This document shows, piece after piece, positions 10,520 to 21,630 of a DNA stretch of 64,000 nucleotides. The translations under genes were made by a program, and so were the position numbers. The DNA lies in assembly GCA_024516035.1 (NCBI GenBank), contig CM044964.1, positions 30,400,966 to 30,464,965 of the forward strand, read 5' to 3'. A model generated the notes under the pieces. That model was not told the origin of the DNA and did not search any database. It worked only from the letters and a program-made list of their open reading frames with translations. This DNA comes from Bactericera cockerelli. Taxonomy: Eukaryota > Arthropoda > Insecta > Hemiptera > Triozidae. Every line of letters starts with the position of its first letter. The stretch's first letter is position 1.

Positions 10520-10551
10520 ACTTTATCAGCTAATTCCCGTACTTTCCACAT
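10520..10551 (-). CDS. CLINT1: Clathrin interactor 1 / EpsinR-like, first coding exon
   Basis: The ATG at 10551 begins MWKVRELADK, the amphipathic N-terminal helix typical of EpsinR/CLINT1 (MWKVRELVDKATN in the family), which inserts into membrane. The start is fixed because an in-frame TGA lies two codons upstream and no other ATG is in frame. The donor is AAAGT|GTAAGT at 10520/10519. The two trailing bases plus the first base of exon 2 give Val. Only 32 coding bases are present, so automated annotation could easily miss this exon. Any 5' UTR exon or promoter further right is not identified. Confidence 0.93.
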
Positions 10552-12033
10552 GATTCAAAGGCATGAAACTAATACTTTCTAATTTACAATGATGTACAGC
10601 TTTATGATTAGTTAAAACATGACATGAAATAAAAGTAAAATTGGTTGAAGCTAGAAAAGAAATTTGGTTCCAGATTTGACAAATTTTGAGATTTCCTTTT
10701 CCTTCCAACAACTAACCTTGAAACTCGAGAATTCGCCTGAATCCAAGGAGTTTGATTGCACGCGATAGAGGATTGCTTCTTTGAAAATTGAAGTAAAAAA
10801 TATTTTGCGCGGACATGATGTAGTAAGGACAACTATTGAGTGTGCTCGGCCAAAAAAATACTTCTAAATATGATATGCTTATGAATAAAGTGCTTTAAAA
10901 ATTAAAATTAAGTTCTTCAACAAAGCTTTTGCATTTTATTGGTAAATCAGCCCATTCTGACAGAGATGTCTAATTTTTTAAATGGCTACTGAACTTATTA
11001 ATAGCCCCACTTTTTCTTATGTACTCGATAAAGCCGTTCAGTCACAACCTCCGTGAACTTAGTTCTTAAAAAGACCACAATAAAATTCAAGCGCTAGATT
11101 CCACGGATGGTCAACTTCGCAACCAAGGTTCAATTCCTGGAAATGTCTTCTTTTTGTTTGAATTTCACAAACCCACAGCAGTAATGAGGCTTTAACGTAA
11201 ATACCTATGATTGACCGACATTTAAGTACTATTACATCGTTACGACTACGGTACAGATCACAAAAATGTGAGATGGATATAATCAAATTTAATCAGATTG
11301 GGGTCATCTAGAAAGCCAAGAAATAATCAATCTATCATTCTATCTTGTATGACATACTAGATGACCGAGGACACAAGAGATTATCAAGACTAAGATGTCC
11401 TAAGTAAAAAAAAAACACTGCCAATTATGGACACAATACTTCCCCGTGATTTGTTCACACCTAAGGCCTATTTTTTTTTTTGGATAAAAAAAAAAATTCC
11501 AGGAAAAAATTCGATATTTGCAAATATTTCCATTTTATTCCAAGGTCAACTTCACCACATTCGTAAAAGAAAAATGCGTTTCGGTACTTTTAAAGATAAA
11601 CAATGGACTTAACCTATAAGAGAACTGGAAGCAAGAATTTTCTACTTCCATTTTGGTTAACTTTGGAAGAGGAAATCACCAAAAACCGCTGGTGCGAAGT
11701 TGGAATGATTTTAACCGACAGACAGACCGACACAAAAAACCAAAGTTGCTCAGGAGGTTATGAAACGTCCAGAAATATGAAAAAAATTGAAATCGGAACA
11801 AAAAATATTATTTTTACAAAAAGGAACACAATACTTCCGATTTCTAATATTAGAAATTTCTTGCAAGTAAAATTAGAAAGAAGAATAGAGCTATCCATCA
11901 TCTATTTATTTTAATTTTCTTAATTTAATGAGAATTGATTTTTATCTTTACTGTTGTGGGCACTAAATTTGAAAAATTCCTCCTAACTCCCTAAGTGTGG
12001 GTCATGTGTTTGATTTCCACGATGCCAATGATT
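10552..12033. other. Upstream flank of the CLINT1-like gene with dispersed repeats
   Basis: The gene's 5' UTR and promoter should lie here, but no diagnostic promoter element was recognised. At 11455-11690 lies the inverted partner of the 9245-9560 repeat. It runs on into a GACAGACAGACCGACA stretch and an end with CAATACTTCCGATTTC and its complement at about 11825-11880. Related ends occur at 15415-15460, 36520-36556 and 48440-48475. Confidence 0.5.
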
Positions 12034-12412
12034 ATATGTGGTTCGGAACTAGCCAACTTTTCCACTAAAGTTGGCTGGAGAGCATCACTCTCCCCTGTTT
12101 AATGGTCCAGAGATCGCCAGTTCAATACCTTATTGGGTGGAGTTTGCAAACCATAACTTCTGTTACCTCCTGAACACGAGAAGTTCCGGCCCAACTCAGG
12201 CTGGGATCCCCATGCCTCCAGGAGTATCTGTGCATATTGAAGCTCACCAATTGGTGCTACCTCCGGGATCCCACCGAGAGCAACATTTTGGCTTGAATTA
12301 AGAATGGGAAGTATAGTAAAGTTGTTGTTGTAACCAGCTTGGCTTCAGCTGGGGGTATAGATGGTCTCCAGCCAAAGTCAAGAGAAAAGTTGGCTCGTTC
12401 GGAACCACATAT
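12034..12412. mobile_element. Inverted-repeat element enclosing a tRNA-like SINE fragment
   Basis: Positions 12034-12062 and 12384-12412 are 29-bp inverted repeats differing at one base (ATATGTGGTTCGGAAC then AGCCAACTTTTC). Between them lies a SINE-like sequence with a tRNA-type block (TTTAATGGTCCAGAGATCGC, then CAGTTCAATACC) and the body word CCCAACTCAGGCTGGGA. A MITE with an internal SINE is the simplest reading. Confidence 0.65.
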
Positions 12413-13744
12413 TTCTATGTGCCATCAAGCATCGTGAGAACTTGGGCTCTTTCTTTATAAGCCATTAACCCTTAGGAAACTGCAAGCTAGCCTCACTAGT
12501 CTATTCTCAGTTTAGTCCTCTTAGCGAGTATAGACAAGTGTTGCGAAACACTCTTTCAGTCAGTGAGTTTTGAACTCGTTTCATTGTAAAGGAAGACGAA
12601 ACCTTGCAAAACAATTTGCAACTTTGCAAGGTGTCCAACTGGCCACAGTATTTTTCTACATGATTTTAGATTTTTTAATGTCTAATGTCTAGCCAGCTTG
12701 ACTGAAGGCTTTGCTTACCCTGCTTCCAGTTTGATGTCCCCCAGCACAGACTGTTGAACGATACTCCTATCATTCGCCTAAAACTTTGTATAAATATCCT
12801 AGAAAATAAAATGACTAATTTTTTTTCATCATTATCATTATTATTTTGATTTATTTACAAAATACAAATTAATTATTAATATTATATTTTTTATACAAAA
12901 TTAACACAAAAAATACACATACAACATTTATTAATTTAAATATTATAAAATAGAAAAAAGAGATAGAGAGATAATATTGTTAATTTCTATTTAAATGTTA
13001 ATATTATTATTCTTTAAAAATATTTGACGGGTGATATTTATACAGAGAAGGGACTTTTTTTAAACCAAAAATTTCAAACACGACATTTACAAACAGCAAA
13101 CGGGAAATGAGTCAAAATGAAAACGTAGAAAAAGATTACAATAATTATTTATTAATATTTCAAAGTTTTTCAATATAAAAGCTAAAAATATTTTGTAATT
13201 TTCATTTTGTAAAAACGAAAGTTCCAGAAAAGAAAGATGAAAGTTTGATGTTCAATCATTTACCTGATTAAAGATCTTTGACTTGCTAAGAAATCTAGAT
13301 AAATAGAAGCACATAGAATAACATTTGACCGACTCTAGTCAACTAAGACAAGATAAGTGTCCAGGACATACATAAGCTAAAACATTTTTTAAAAACGAAA
13401 ATGACAATGAATTACTAGATATGATATTCGAACTATGAGAAGAAATGCAAAATAAGGGTGGACTGGATAGAAACCACAAGTAAACGATGCAAACACACAC
13501 AAGAGAGTTCAATAGTGTAATAGTTAGTATTGTAATTACACGGACATATTATGGCGAAATGAGCAGACAAAACCCAAGACTGATAGTGAAGTCTGAGTGA
13601 GCCAAGAGTCACAACTATATGTTGCTTCATAAAGATGACTTAATATTTGCATTTTTTATATTATTCACTATATATTTTGTTTCATATTTTTATTAAAATA
13701 AAATATGCAATATCATAAATTGTGAAACAAAGAATAATAATAAT

Positions 13745-13905
13745 ATACTGTCGGATTATGACTAAAAAGTCCCATTATACCAGCAGTAAAATCCTAAATG
13801 GGAAGATAACTTGTCAAGACCCGGATGGGTTTCGAACTCGCAACCTCTGGATTACCAGACAGACGGAACGCCATGAAAGCTGAGCTACCTGGACTGACAA
13901 ATACT
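13745..13905 (-). mobile_element. tRNA-headed SINE copy, reverse orientation
   Basis: On the minus strand there is a tRNA-like head with an A-box region CTCAGCTTTCATGGCG, a CTGGTAATCCAGAGG anticodon-arm region and the B box GAGTTCGAAACCC, followed by a body ending near CCGACAGTAT. Relatives lie at 15925-16095, 27955-28145 and 62180-62480. Confidence 0.65.
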
Positions 13906-14939
13906 CATGACTGACTCAAAATGTCAGTTCATTTCGCCATTACAATATTTTTTAGTAATAAAAAGTTGAAGAGCTTATATCTACAAGAGAAAAAAAATCA
14001 CATTTATCAACAGAAACAATTTCCGTACATAAATCACACAGAAGCAGTTTCTGTAACTTTTCACCTACATCCATAGTAAATTATCATCCTTAAGACAGTA
14101 TTAATCCGCATGAATAATATTATCTAGGGACGTAATGCATTTGTATAATTCAATGCTGTAAAATAAAGTCCAATATTCAATTCAAATTCTCAATCAAAAG
14201 TGTCATACGAATATTTTGTAGATATACATATTTCAATAAAACAAGACAAAATCGTGTTTTTTTTCGCAATAACTTTTTGGAAAATTACCATTATTTAATA
14301 AAGGTCACTTTTCAACATCAAATAGTTGATTTTTCATCGTAATTTTCTATGATGAAACCTAAGCTGATCGAGAATTAAGAACCTACGTTTTATTCTTACA
14401 TATGGCTGTCTACGCTTCTTTTATCAACCTAGACGGAATAATTAATTAGGTGTACTTGCACTAGAGAGAATTGCCTTTTTTATCTTCGAAAACATCACAA
14501 TCCATTGTTTAAATTAAAAAAAAAAAAAAATCTTTAGAGAAACCAAGAGCAGAGTTATAGTAGGTAATTGTAATTGGACCACTGCAGCCAGATTTCCACA
14601 TGGTTCAGTATGGTTGGTGATTTACTGAAGTGTACTGAAAATTACATGTAAATTAGGCGAAATTAGAATTGAAAACATCAAGTACCTTTTCTTTCTTTCT
14701 TTTTCCAATGCCACCTATAAGGAATTAAGAAGCATTGAAATTTCTCAATTTAAAATGGATATTTCAATCATCAGAATTCACAGTTTATTTTTTAAATTGA
14801 TTATTCCAAGTTTTTTTTTCGCTGAATAACTAAAGAACATTGCATAGCAAGTTGTAAGCTATTAGATGAAAATAGTTTACATACTGTTTTTTTTTTTTTT
14901 TTTTGGTTTTAACGTCGCTTTCAACTGCATGGTCATAAC

Positions 14940-15110
14940 TGATGAAAATAGAGAGGTTAGTTGATGGCATGGATATTCAGAAATATTACCAGCTGATGAG
15001 AGCAAATAAGCTCGAATTAGCTGTCCAGGTATGTTTTGATATTCATGTACATCTAATACAACTTCTCACATTTCTGTTTATACTGATACAAATGTTGGCT
15101 ATTTGTTTTA
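14940..15110 (+). repeat. Segment duplicated at 52155-52345, with short open frame
   Basis: About 160 bp closely resemble 52155-52345. Both read in one frame as KIERLVDGMDIQ, YY, LMRA and AVQ, followed by CAG|GTATGTT, which resembles a splice donor. Differences between the copies are mostly substitutions plus one insertion. I do not recognise the peptide. It could be an exon-derived duplication or part of an unclassified transposon. Confidence 0.55.
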
Positions 15111-15924
15111 TGCTGTCTTTTAAGTCACACTTAAGTATCAGTCAGTGATTTTATTGTATGAAACCATTCTTTGTTTCTTTTGTACGAAATGCAACTCGAG
15201 TCTATACATTGTTCATGCTATGCTGCATATCACACGAAAACTTAAATATTAGGATGGCTGTCAAATTTGAGCACTTGGCCGTTTGTTTAGAATAGTACTT
15301 TTTCAATATCAAATTAAGGTCTATTCACACATTCACGTAACATAATTTTGTCTGTAGGATCTAAGGGGAAAATACAGTGTGCTTTTGTAAATGTTCAACC
15401 TAAGGACATAAGGAAAAACCCAATACTTCCGATTTCTAATATTAGAAATTTCTCGGAAGTAATTAAGCTCAGTACTTTTTTGTGAATTAAAATCAGACAT
15501 AATTTGTTCATAGAAAAAAAAATTTCTTCTATTTTTCTTTGCTATTTGAATTTTTTTATTCAATTAAATTATGTTACAAAAATGTTTGAACGGACTTAAG
15601 TTTAATGAAATGATATGGAAAATAATTACAGATAATTAAAGGAAATTGATAAATCACGCTAATAATGAAAAAAATAAACAAGATAAATTTAGCAATTCTC
15701 GAATTTAAAATAGTTTGTTTTTCTTAAGTATAGACACCAAAAGCGCAAAATATAAACACGTAACATGAACAGAATAAATACAAGATAGTATAATAATGCA
15801 TAAGGGACAAAGTGATTGAATATAACCACCGAAATGTATCGTGTTTGTGGGATAAAAGAGGAATATTCACACTTGTTGGTAATATTTTTTCCAAGACTAT
15901 TGTAATAAATAATATTACCTTATT

Positions 15925-16095
15925 TATACTGCCCGACTAGGACTGATAAGTCCCATTATTCCAGCAATATACCGAAGACATGAGGTCAAATCACAAATGG
16001 GAGGATACAATATACCTTTTCCTATCACGGCTGGGTTTCGAACCCCTCAACCTCTGGATTACCAGAGCGACGCATTGACCACTGAGCTACTAGAT
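15925..16095 (-). mobile_element. tRNA-headed SINE copy, reverse orientation
   Basis: On the minus strand the head has GTAGCTCAGTGGTCAATGCG, CTCTGGTAATCCAGAGG and a GGGTTCGAAACCC B box, then the body GGGACTTATCAGTCC. It is related to the copies at 13745 and 27955. Confidence 0.7.
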
Positions 16096-16484
16096 ACTAT
16101 TTTAGATACTATCTTCTGAGAAGAAGATACTATTTTAGGCGAACTCAAGCTGTGTAAAATTAGCAATTTATTTCTAGAATCCTAGTCTCCTAGTCACATT
16201 TACTTAGGTGTGTTTTGACATTTAAATACTCAAGTATGAGCTTACAAAGTAACAATGAAAGCTTACAAAGCAGAGGGCAGCTAAGAATTGACTACAGGAA
16301 GGACGGTGGAGCGAGTGCATACATAAGCTTTCTAGTGACTAGACCTTCCTTCAGATCTAGTTTAGACTTCACACAAAATATTTAGAGGTTAACTTCATCA
16401 ATAAAAGATATTTAAAGTAAGTTAAGTTATCATATTTGTGTAAATCACTTTCGTGATATCACAACTACTCAAACTCGCTTTATC

Positions 16485-16572
16485 AAATCTACGCTGGAAC
16501 CGGGACTTGAACCACCGACCTCAAGGTTACAAGTCCGCTGCCTTATCGATCATGCTACAGAGGTCGGTATCA
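16485..16572 (-). mobile_element. tRNA-like SINE head fragment
   Basis: On the minus strand, CCTCTGTAGCATGATCGATA, then GACTTGTAACCTTGAGGTC and the B box GGTTCAAGTCCCGG. A related head lies at 59505-59580. No poly-A tail is seen. Confidence 0.55.
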
Positions 16573-19500
16573 AAAAAAGATATTATTAAGAGTATAAGCA
16601 TATTTCGTCAATTTGACATCACTCTATATTTTGTAGGTTAACTTTCAATTAAATATTTTATTAAGAATACAAGCAAATTAAGCATACATTCTTCGTCCCA
16701 AAATTCTAGCCCACAGAAAGGTTGTCCGTTGCAACTCAGAGAAATAACTGCTATTTTTCTGTCGGAAATGACTAAGATAAGAACTGACATAATATGTGTG
16801 ACAATAGGAATAGTCATATATGTAGATATTCAATTCGAAGTTCGTGAAAAAAAAACCTCGCTATTTTGTGTGGATAAATATGAATAATAAATACGGTATG
16901 ATTAAAATACATTTTTGTAAAAACCCAAACTCGTTAGTACAAATAAAATAATCATTTTTAACTTCAAACTTAATACGAAAAAATACTTGTAAAAGTTCAA
17001 ATTCAATAAAGTAGTTAGTTACTCTAACAAGTTCGATATCCAAAAAGCAACTTATTTTAAAATAATTATAATATAAGACGAGGGTCAGAGAATTCGGATT
17101 CGGTCCGGATTTACAAGCACTTATAATTTTTATTTTAAATCTTCATTTCTAATTTAAACATTACTATAATCTTTTCAATGACAAAGATTCCTAGTCTCAT
17201 ATTATAATTATAAAATATGCTTGAGAAGATAGTTATAAATATTTCTAAATTGTAATAGTTCAAACTAAATATTACAAATCAATATTTGTAATAAATTCAA
17301 TCACTTGAAACCTCACCTCAGTCTATTTTTTTTATACAAAAAGCTTTTATACGAACACAGATATTTTTTTTTTATGAAATAAAATTTATTAAATAAAACA
17401 TAAAATAAAGAGGAACTAAAATAGATTATGTAATTAACAACGAAATAAATAAAATTCCTATATGTATATTTCCCCGTGCAGAAAGTAACATACTCGTAAA
17501 TTCAAACAATTAATTAAGTAGGTACGCAATTTTTTTTAACCTGTAAGAGGAACAGTAAAATGTATTATTTTCATTCCAATTAGATTTCGTACATCACAGT
17601 AGATGAACCAATAAGTTTAATTAAAACACGTAAAAGTTGCTTGAAAAGAACCTTGTGTACCTACTCATTTCTTGTTGAATAAAAATATATTCGATTAATT
17701 TCCATGATCAATACTGATAAAAGCTTTAGGTAGCTTGAAATTCTTGTCTAATAAATAGGTAAGAGTGATCATTTTGATGCATAAAAAATAAAAGAATCAA
17801 TATGGCACAAACAAAAGCATTCTTATGTTAACTTTCTGCAACAAGAATACAATTTATTCTTCTGGAATGTTTTTTATTGAGATAATAGAAAAAATATAAA
17901 AATGAAAGTAAATAAAGAAACAAATTAAAATCATCAAGAAATATACAAACAGAAATTCACAGAGACAAATCCAATTAAACTTTTACCATACACACGTCGA
18001 GAAAATACCGTACACTAAAAGAGAAAAAAGAGGGACGAATTACGAATTTCTTCCTAAAATTTAGCATGAGGTAACTTAAATACAAAAGATCTTCGTTCAG
18101 TACATACAAAAACGACAGATAAAATATATGAAAAAATAATGTACAATCGAGAAACGTTTAAAATAGTTATTATTTTATAATAATGTACAATCAAAAGAGG
18201 TTTAAAATTGTAATTATTAATAGTAATTATTTTTATGAACTAGTTTTATTTTTAAATAACACAACATCGAAAAACACCCGCACACACATAACTTAAAGAT
18301 TGTCGTAAAATAAAAAGTAAGAGACAAAATGATAAAGGTTTATTGGGTTTAAATCAATTTTGAATTCAATTGATTAAAATTGCATTATGTACATTTTAAA
18401 TATGTTTTTCTTTGTAGTTTTTATATTTTTACAATGAGTTAGATTTTGTACTTGTAATGTCTGGGCTCACTACTTCACTGATACAAGCAATTTCTACAAT
18501 GTTGGTTATATTAACACCAATTTCTGCAGGAACTCTGAGTTATGATCATTTCAATAAACCAACATTTCCTAGTTATAGTCCAAGTATCGGCCAAGTACAA
18601 GCTTTGCCAGCATGAAGTAGAGGGCCCTGGCATACAATTTGATATTTACAATGCCATGTGGGCTAACATGGAGGTTAGTGCAGAAATGTTGAGAATTGCC
18701 ATCAGGGTTTAGCTTAAGAGGCAAGATATGTTGTTACATTTAGAGGCAAGACGATCATGGCTACGGTAAAAGTAACATGATTTGTTTCGATTGAAACTTC
18801 ATTTAGATATATAACATATTTCATACAAAGCCTCACATGTTGTGACTGACATTACAGCTTTTTCATTACATCATTTTCAATCTGACAAACCCTGATTTTC
18901 TTTTCAAGATACAGACCACTAGTGTCTGAAGCAGGTGGCTGTCTGTCCCTCTGGTGGTAAGTGAAGACAGTACTTCCTAATTGAAATTATATAAATAACA
19001 ATACAAATTTCCCAATTTAGGTGCTGGGATCTCATTCATATTGTTCAAATCTCTTCCTTCCTCGTAGACAAAACAAGAGATTTAATAAAACACACAGAAC
19101 CAAAACTGTAGGCATTCACAGAATGCTACAAGAGAGAGAACTTTAAATTAAATTAATTTAAATTTGTTTGTTTGTATTTTAATATTGTAATAAATGGGAA
19201 TACATCCCGTCAATTCTTGTAAAAAAAAGTGAATCAAGTTGAGAACCTGAAGTAATTAATTTTACAAAGCACAAAACTTTTACAGGAGTAAAAGAGACTG
19301 CCCTAGAAGATAACTTTGACATGTATTTAGGAGAAATGTATTTCGTTCTCTTTTGCTGTTAATTAAAATAATAAACCTTTCAATAGAAATATTAATAAAA
19401 AAATTTTTTATGAAATTTGATATGATAATAGAGCAAGAACAGAAAAATATAGCCCTGATTTTTTATCAATAATTTTTAATTTAATTAATTTATTAAATTT

Positions 19501-21057
19501 AAATTTTGATCTAATTTTCAGTTATCAAAAAATGGAAAAAATATAAGAATCAATAAATTATATCAAGTTCATTCACTAGCAGCATTCTGTGACTACCCAA
19601 TACGGGAGAGAAAAAAAATTAAGTAAGAAATAAAATCTAAGTTTTTTGTATTGCAGTCTTTTACAATTATAATGAATAAAATAAAATTAAAAAGGTACTT
19701 GCTGACACGAAATGAATTTCAAATTGGGCAAAATACGATCTGACAACCAAGTTATTCTTAGAAATCAATGCACTGTTGTTCAACTTTTTGCTATAACTTA
19801 AGACCAATTTATCATATTTTGGAATCACAATATTGTTACACTTTATTTTTTACAAATTTCGATTTTAGTGAAGAAAAAATAAACTTGTGTTTTGTCTAAT
19901 GAAAATCAAAATAGATATTTGCGATGAAATATTTTTTTTTTTAATACCCAAGAATCGACTACGATTTTTTAAATGTTTTTTAAACATTCAAGTTTTTTTT
20001 TTATGAAATTTGATATGATAATAGAGCAAGAACAGAAAAAAATATAGCCCTGATTTTTAATCAATATTTTTTTAATTACATTAATAGCTACTAGTTCATT
20101 TAAATAGTGAGATAAATACAATAATTTAATATTTCCATCAGAAAATACATGGAGTAAGTTTCGTGCGGAAATAAAAAGTTAGTAAAAATGTTGGAACGGT
20201 TATTTCACTGAAGTGTGAAAATGAAAGAAATTGAGGTTGTGAATACATATATTATGTAGCTGGAAATAAAACACATTATAAGTTAATTCCCTGTACATTG
20301 GAAAATTCAAATATAGTAGAAAATACTTAATAAAATACGATAATACATTTTAAAACTGCTCAGGGGAGATTTATGGTCAATTATTTTGAGCACAAATCAA
20401 CACTCAAAATTCACAATGTTCAACATTACCAACCTGAATGTTAATACATAATTAACCACATGATAGAAACTCCAGATCTTAATTCTATATTTTTTTTATG
20501 AATTTTGAGAGGACTTTTAAGTTTTTCAATACTTGCCTCCTTGTTGGGGTTTAACTGTTATAACTTTGTGCATGTTAGGTACTGTAAAATACACATATGA
20601 AAGGTCTGCTGGAAAAATGATTAAAAATCATACTTTAAAATTTGTTTAATAAATTAGCATGAATCTTTCAACCATTTTTATGATACAAAATTATTATATT
20701 TTGTAGGACAGAAAATATTTTTTTTTCTCTCGTTAATATGCCCTTCAGAAATAAGTGGTAAACCACAGTATTAACTTTTACATTATTACAGCAAATCGAA
20801 ATCCTTATGAAATATTCTGGTACTAGGGAAGACCCTTGTAACAGAACTTGTTGAGTATGTAATAAATATTTTTATATATTCAGCCTCATATAAGTAAAAT
20901 AAACGAGGTTCACACGATTTATCTCTATTCAGTCAGAAACACAAATAATAAGTCCTAGAGTTTCTTTCATGTATCGAATGCTCTGGTTGAATCAATATTC
21001 CAACTTCTGAAGGAAAAACTAATTCCAACTTTCACAAAGCAATACACGTGTTCGGGT
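16573..21057. other. AT-rich intergenic DNA and plexin 3' flank
   Basis: No gene is recognisable. It contains a pair of about 75-bp direct repeats (from 19411 and from 20004, starting TGAAATTTGATATGATAATA), a short tandem duplication near 18140-18230 (AATAATGTACAATC words), and many homopolymer runs. The right end is the likely 3' UTR of the plexin. The nearest hexamer-like signal I see on the minus strand is ATTAAA at 20650-20645, a weak prediction. Confidence 0.5.
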
Positions 21058-21630
21058 TTAAATAGGCTCATAGTAATGTTGCTCTTCATTCAAGTCTCTA
21101 CATAGATCCAGGTCAAAATAATAGTTACCCCCTCTGGTGTGTTCCCCCTCCCCCCGCTCTTCATTGTTGCACAGGGAATGGTTTGATGTTGCATAGTTGA
21201 CCGGATGATTCACCGGTGCATAATTGGTTACTATATTGGACTGGGCGTAGTGGTTGGAATTGGACTGGGGCGAAACATCGTTGTAGGTAAACTTCCTGGA
21301 TTTGCTGAGAGTGCTGACGTTGTGAATGTTGATATCGTCCTCATCCCCTTCATTCCCGTACAAAGAACTGTTGGAATGCGTCGGATACGCGTTGCTATAG
21401 TTACCATTATACTCGCTTGGACTGTAAGCGTTTCCATGGTAACCGCCGCCTTGGCCGTTGTTGACGTACTTCTGTTTCCCACCGGCGGATTTCTTCCGGT
21501 TCGTGTGCTGTTTCTTGAGTGTCGACCGGCGTGAGGCGGTGTTCAGCGAAGGATTTCCCGGCTCGTCCTGAGAGCTTTCTTGATTGGGCATAGACGAAGG
21601 ATCGCCGGGATATCCTTCGTACGAGTATTG
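21058..21630 (-). CDS. In-frame 190-codon extension 3' of the plexin stop (candidate readthrough domain)
   Basis: After the plexin TGA (21633-21631) the same frame stays open for 190 codons to TAA at 21060-21058. The first codons are CAA TAC TCG TAC GAA GGA. The predicted peptide is low-complexity and hydrophilic, rich in Ser, Asn, Tyr, Gly and His. It has a basic cluster (RRSTLKKQHTNRKKS) about 30 residues in, an acidic EGDEDD patch and a C-terminus EEQHYYEPI; no folded domain is recognised. The coding-like base composition continues exactly to the second stop and then drops to AT-rich. An internal ATG at 21591 could in principle serve reinitiation, but the 13 codons before it are also open. 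Readthrough is my inference; an assembly error at the TGA or alternative splicing are the competing explanations. Confidence 0.7.
   Translation of the reverse strand, partial: QYSYEGYPGDPSSMPNQESSQDEPGNPSLNTASRRSTLKKQHTNRKKSAGGKQKYVNNGQGGGYHGNAYSPSEYNGNYSNAYPTHSNSSLYGNEGDEDDINIHNVSTLSKSRKFTYNDVSPQSNSNHYAQSNIVTNYAPVNHPVNYATSNHSLCNNEERGEGEHTRGGNYYFDLDLCRDLNEEQHYYEPI
21594..21620 (-). promoter_or_regulatory. Stem-loop just 3' of the plexin stop codon
   Basis: In the mRNA sense, ACGAAGGAT and ATCCTTCGT form a perfect 9-bp inverted repeat around a 9-nt loop, beginning 10 nt after the TGA. A further ATCCTTCG near 21547-21554 (mRNA sense) offers an alternative 3' arm. Stem-loops a short distance 3' of leaky stops are known to stimulate readthrough in several viral and insect genes. 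Folding energy was not computed. The hairpin lies inside the open extension, so its codons are also translated in the longer product. Confidence 0.65.

Noticed and set aside
21205..21534. Open frames on the opposite strand and in other frames of the plexin tail (up to 109 codons)
   Set aside because: They are shadows of the GC-richer extension frame; none has a domain or a plausible start context.
21591..21593. A separate downstream gene starting at the ATG at 21591
   Set aside because: The frame is already open for 13 codons back to the plexin stop and is in phase with the plexin, which favours an extension; reinitiation is kept only as an alternative.
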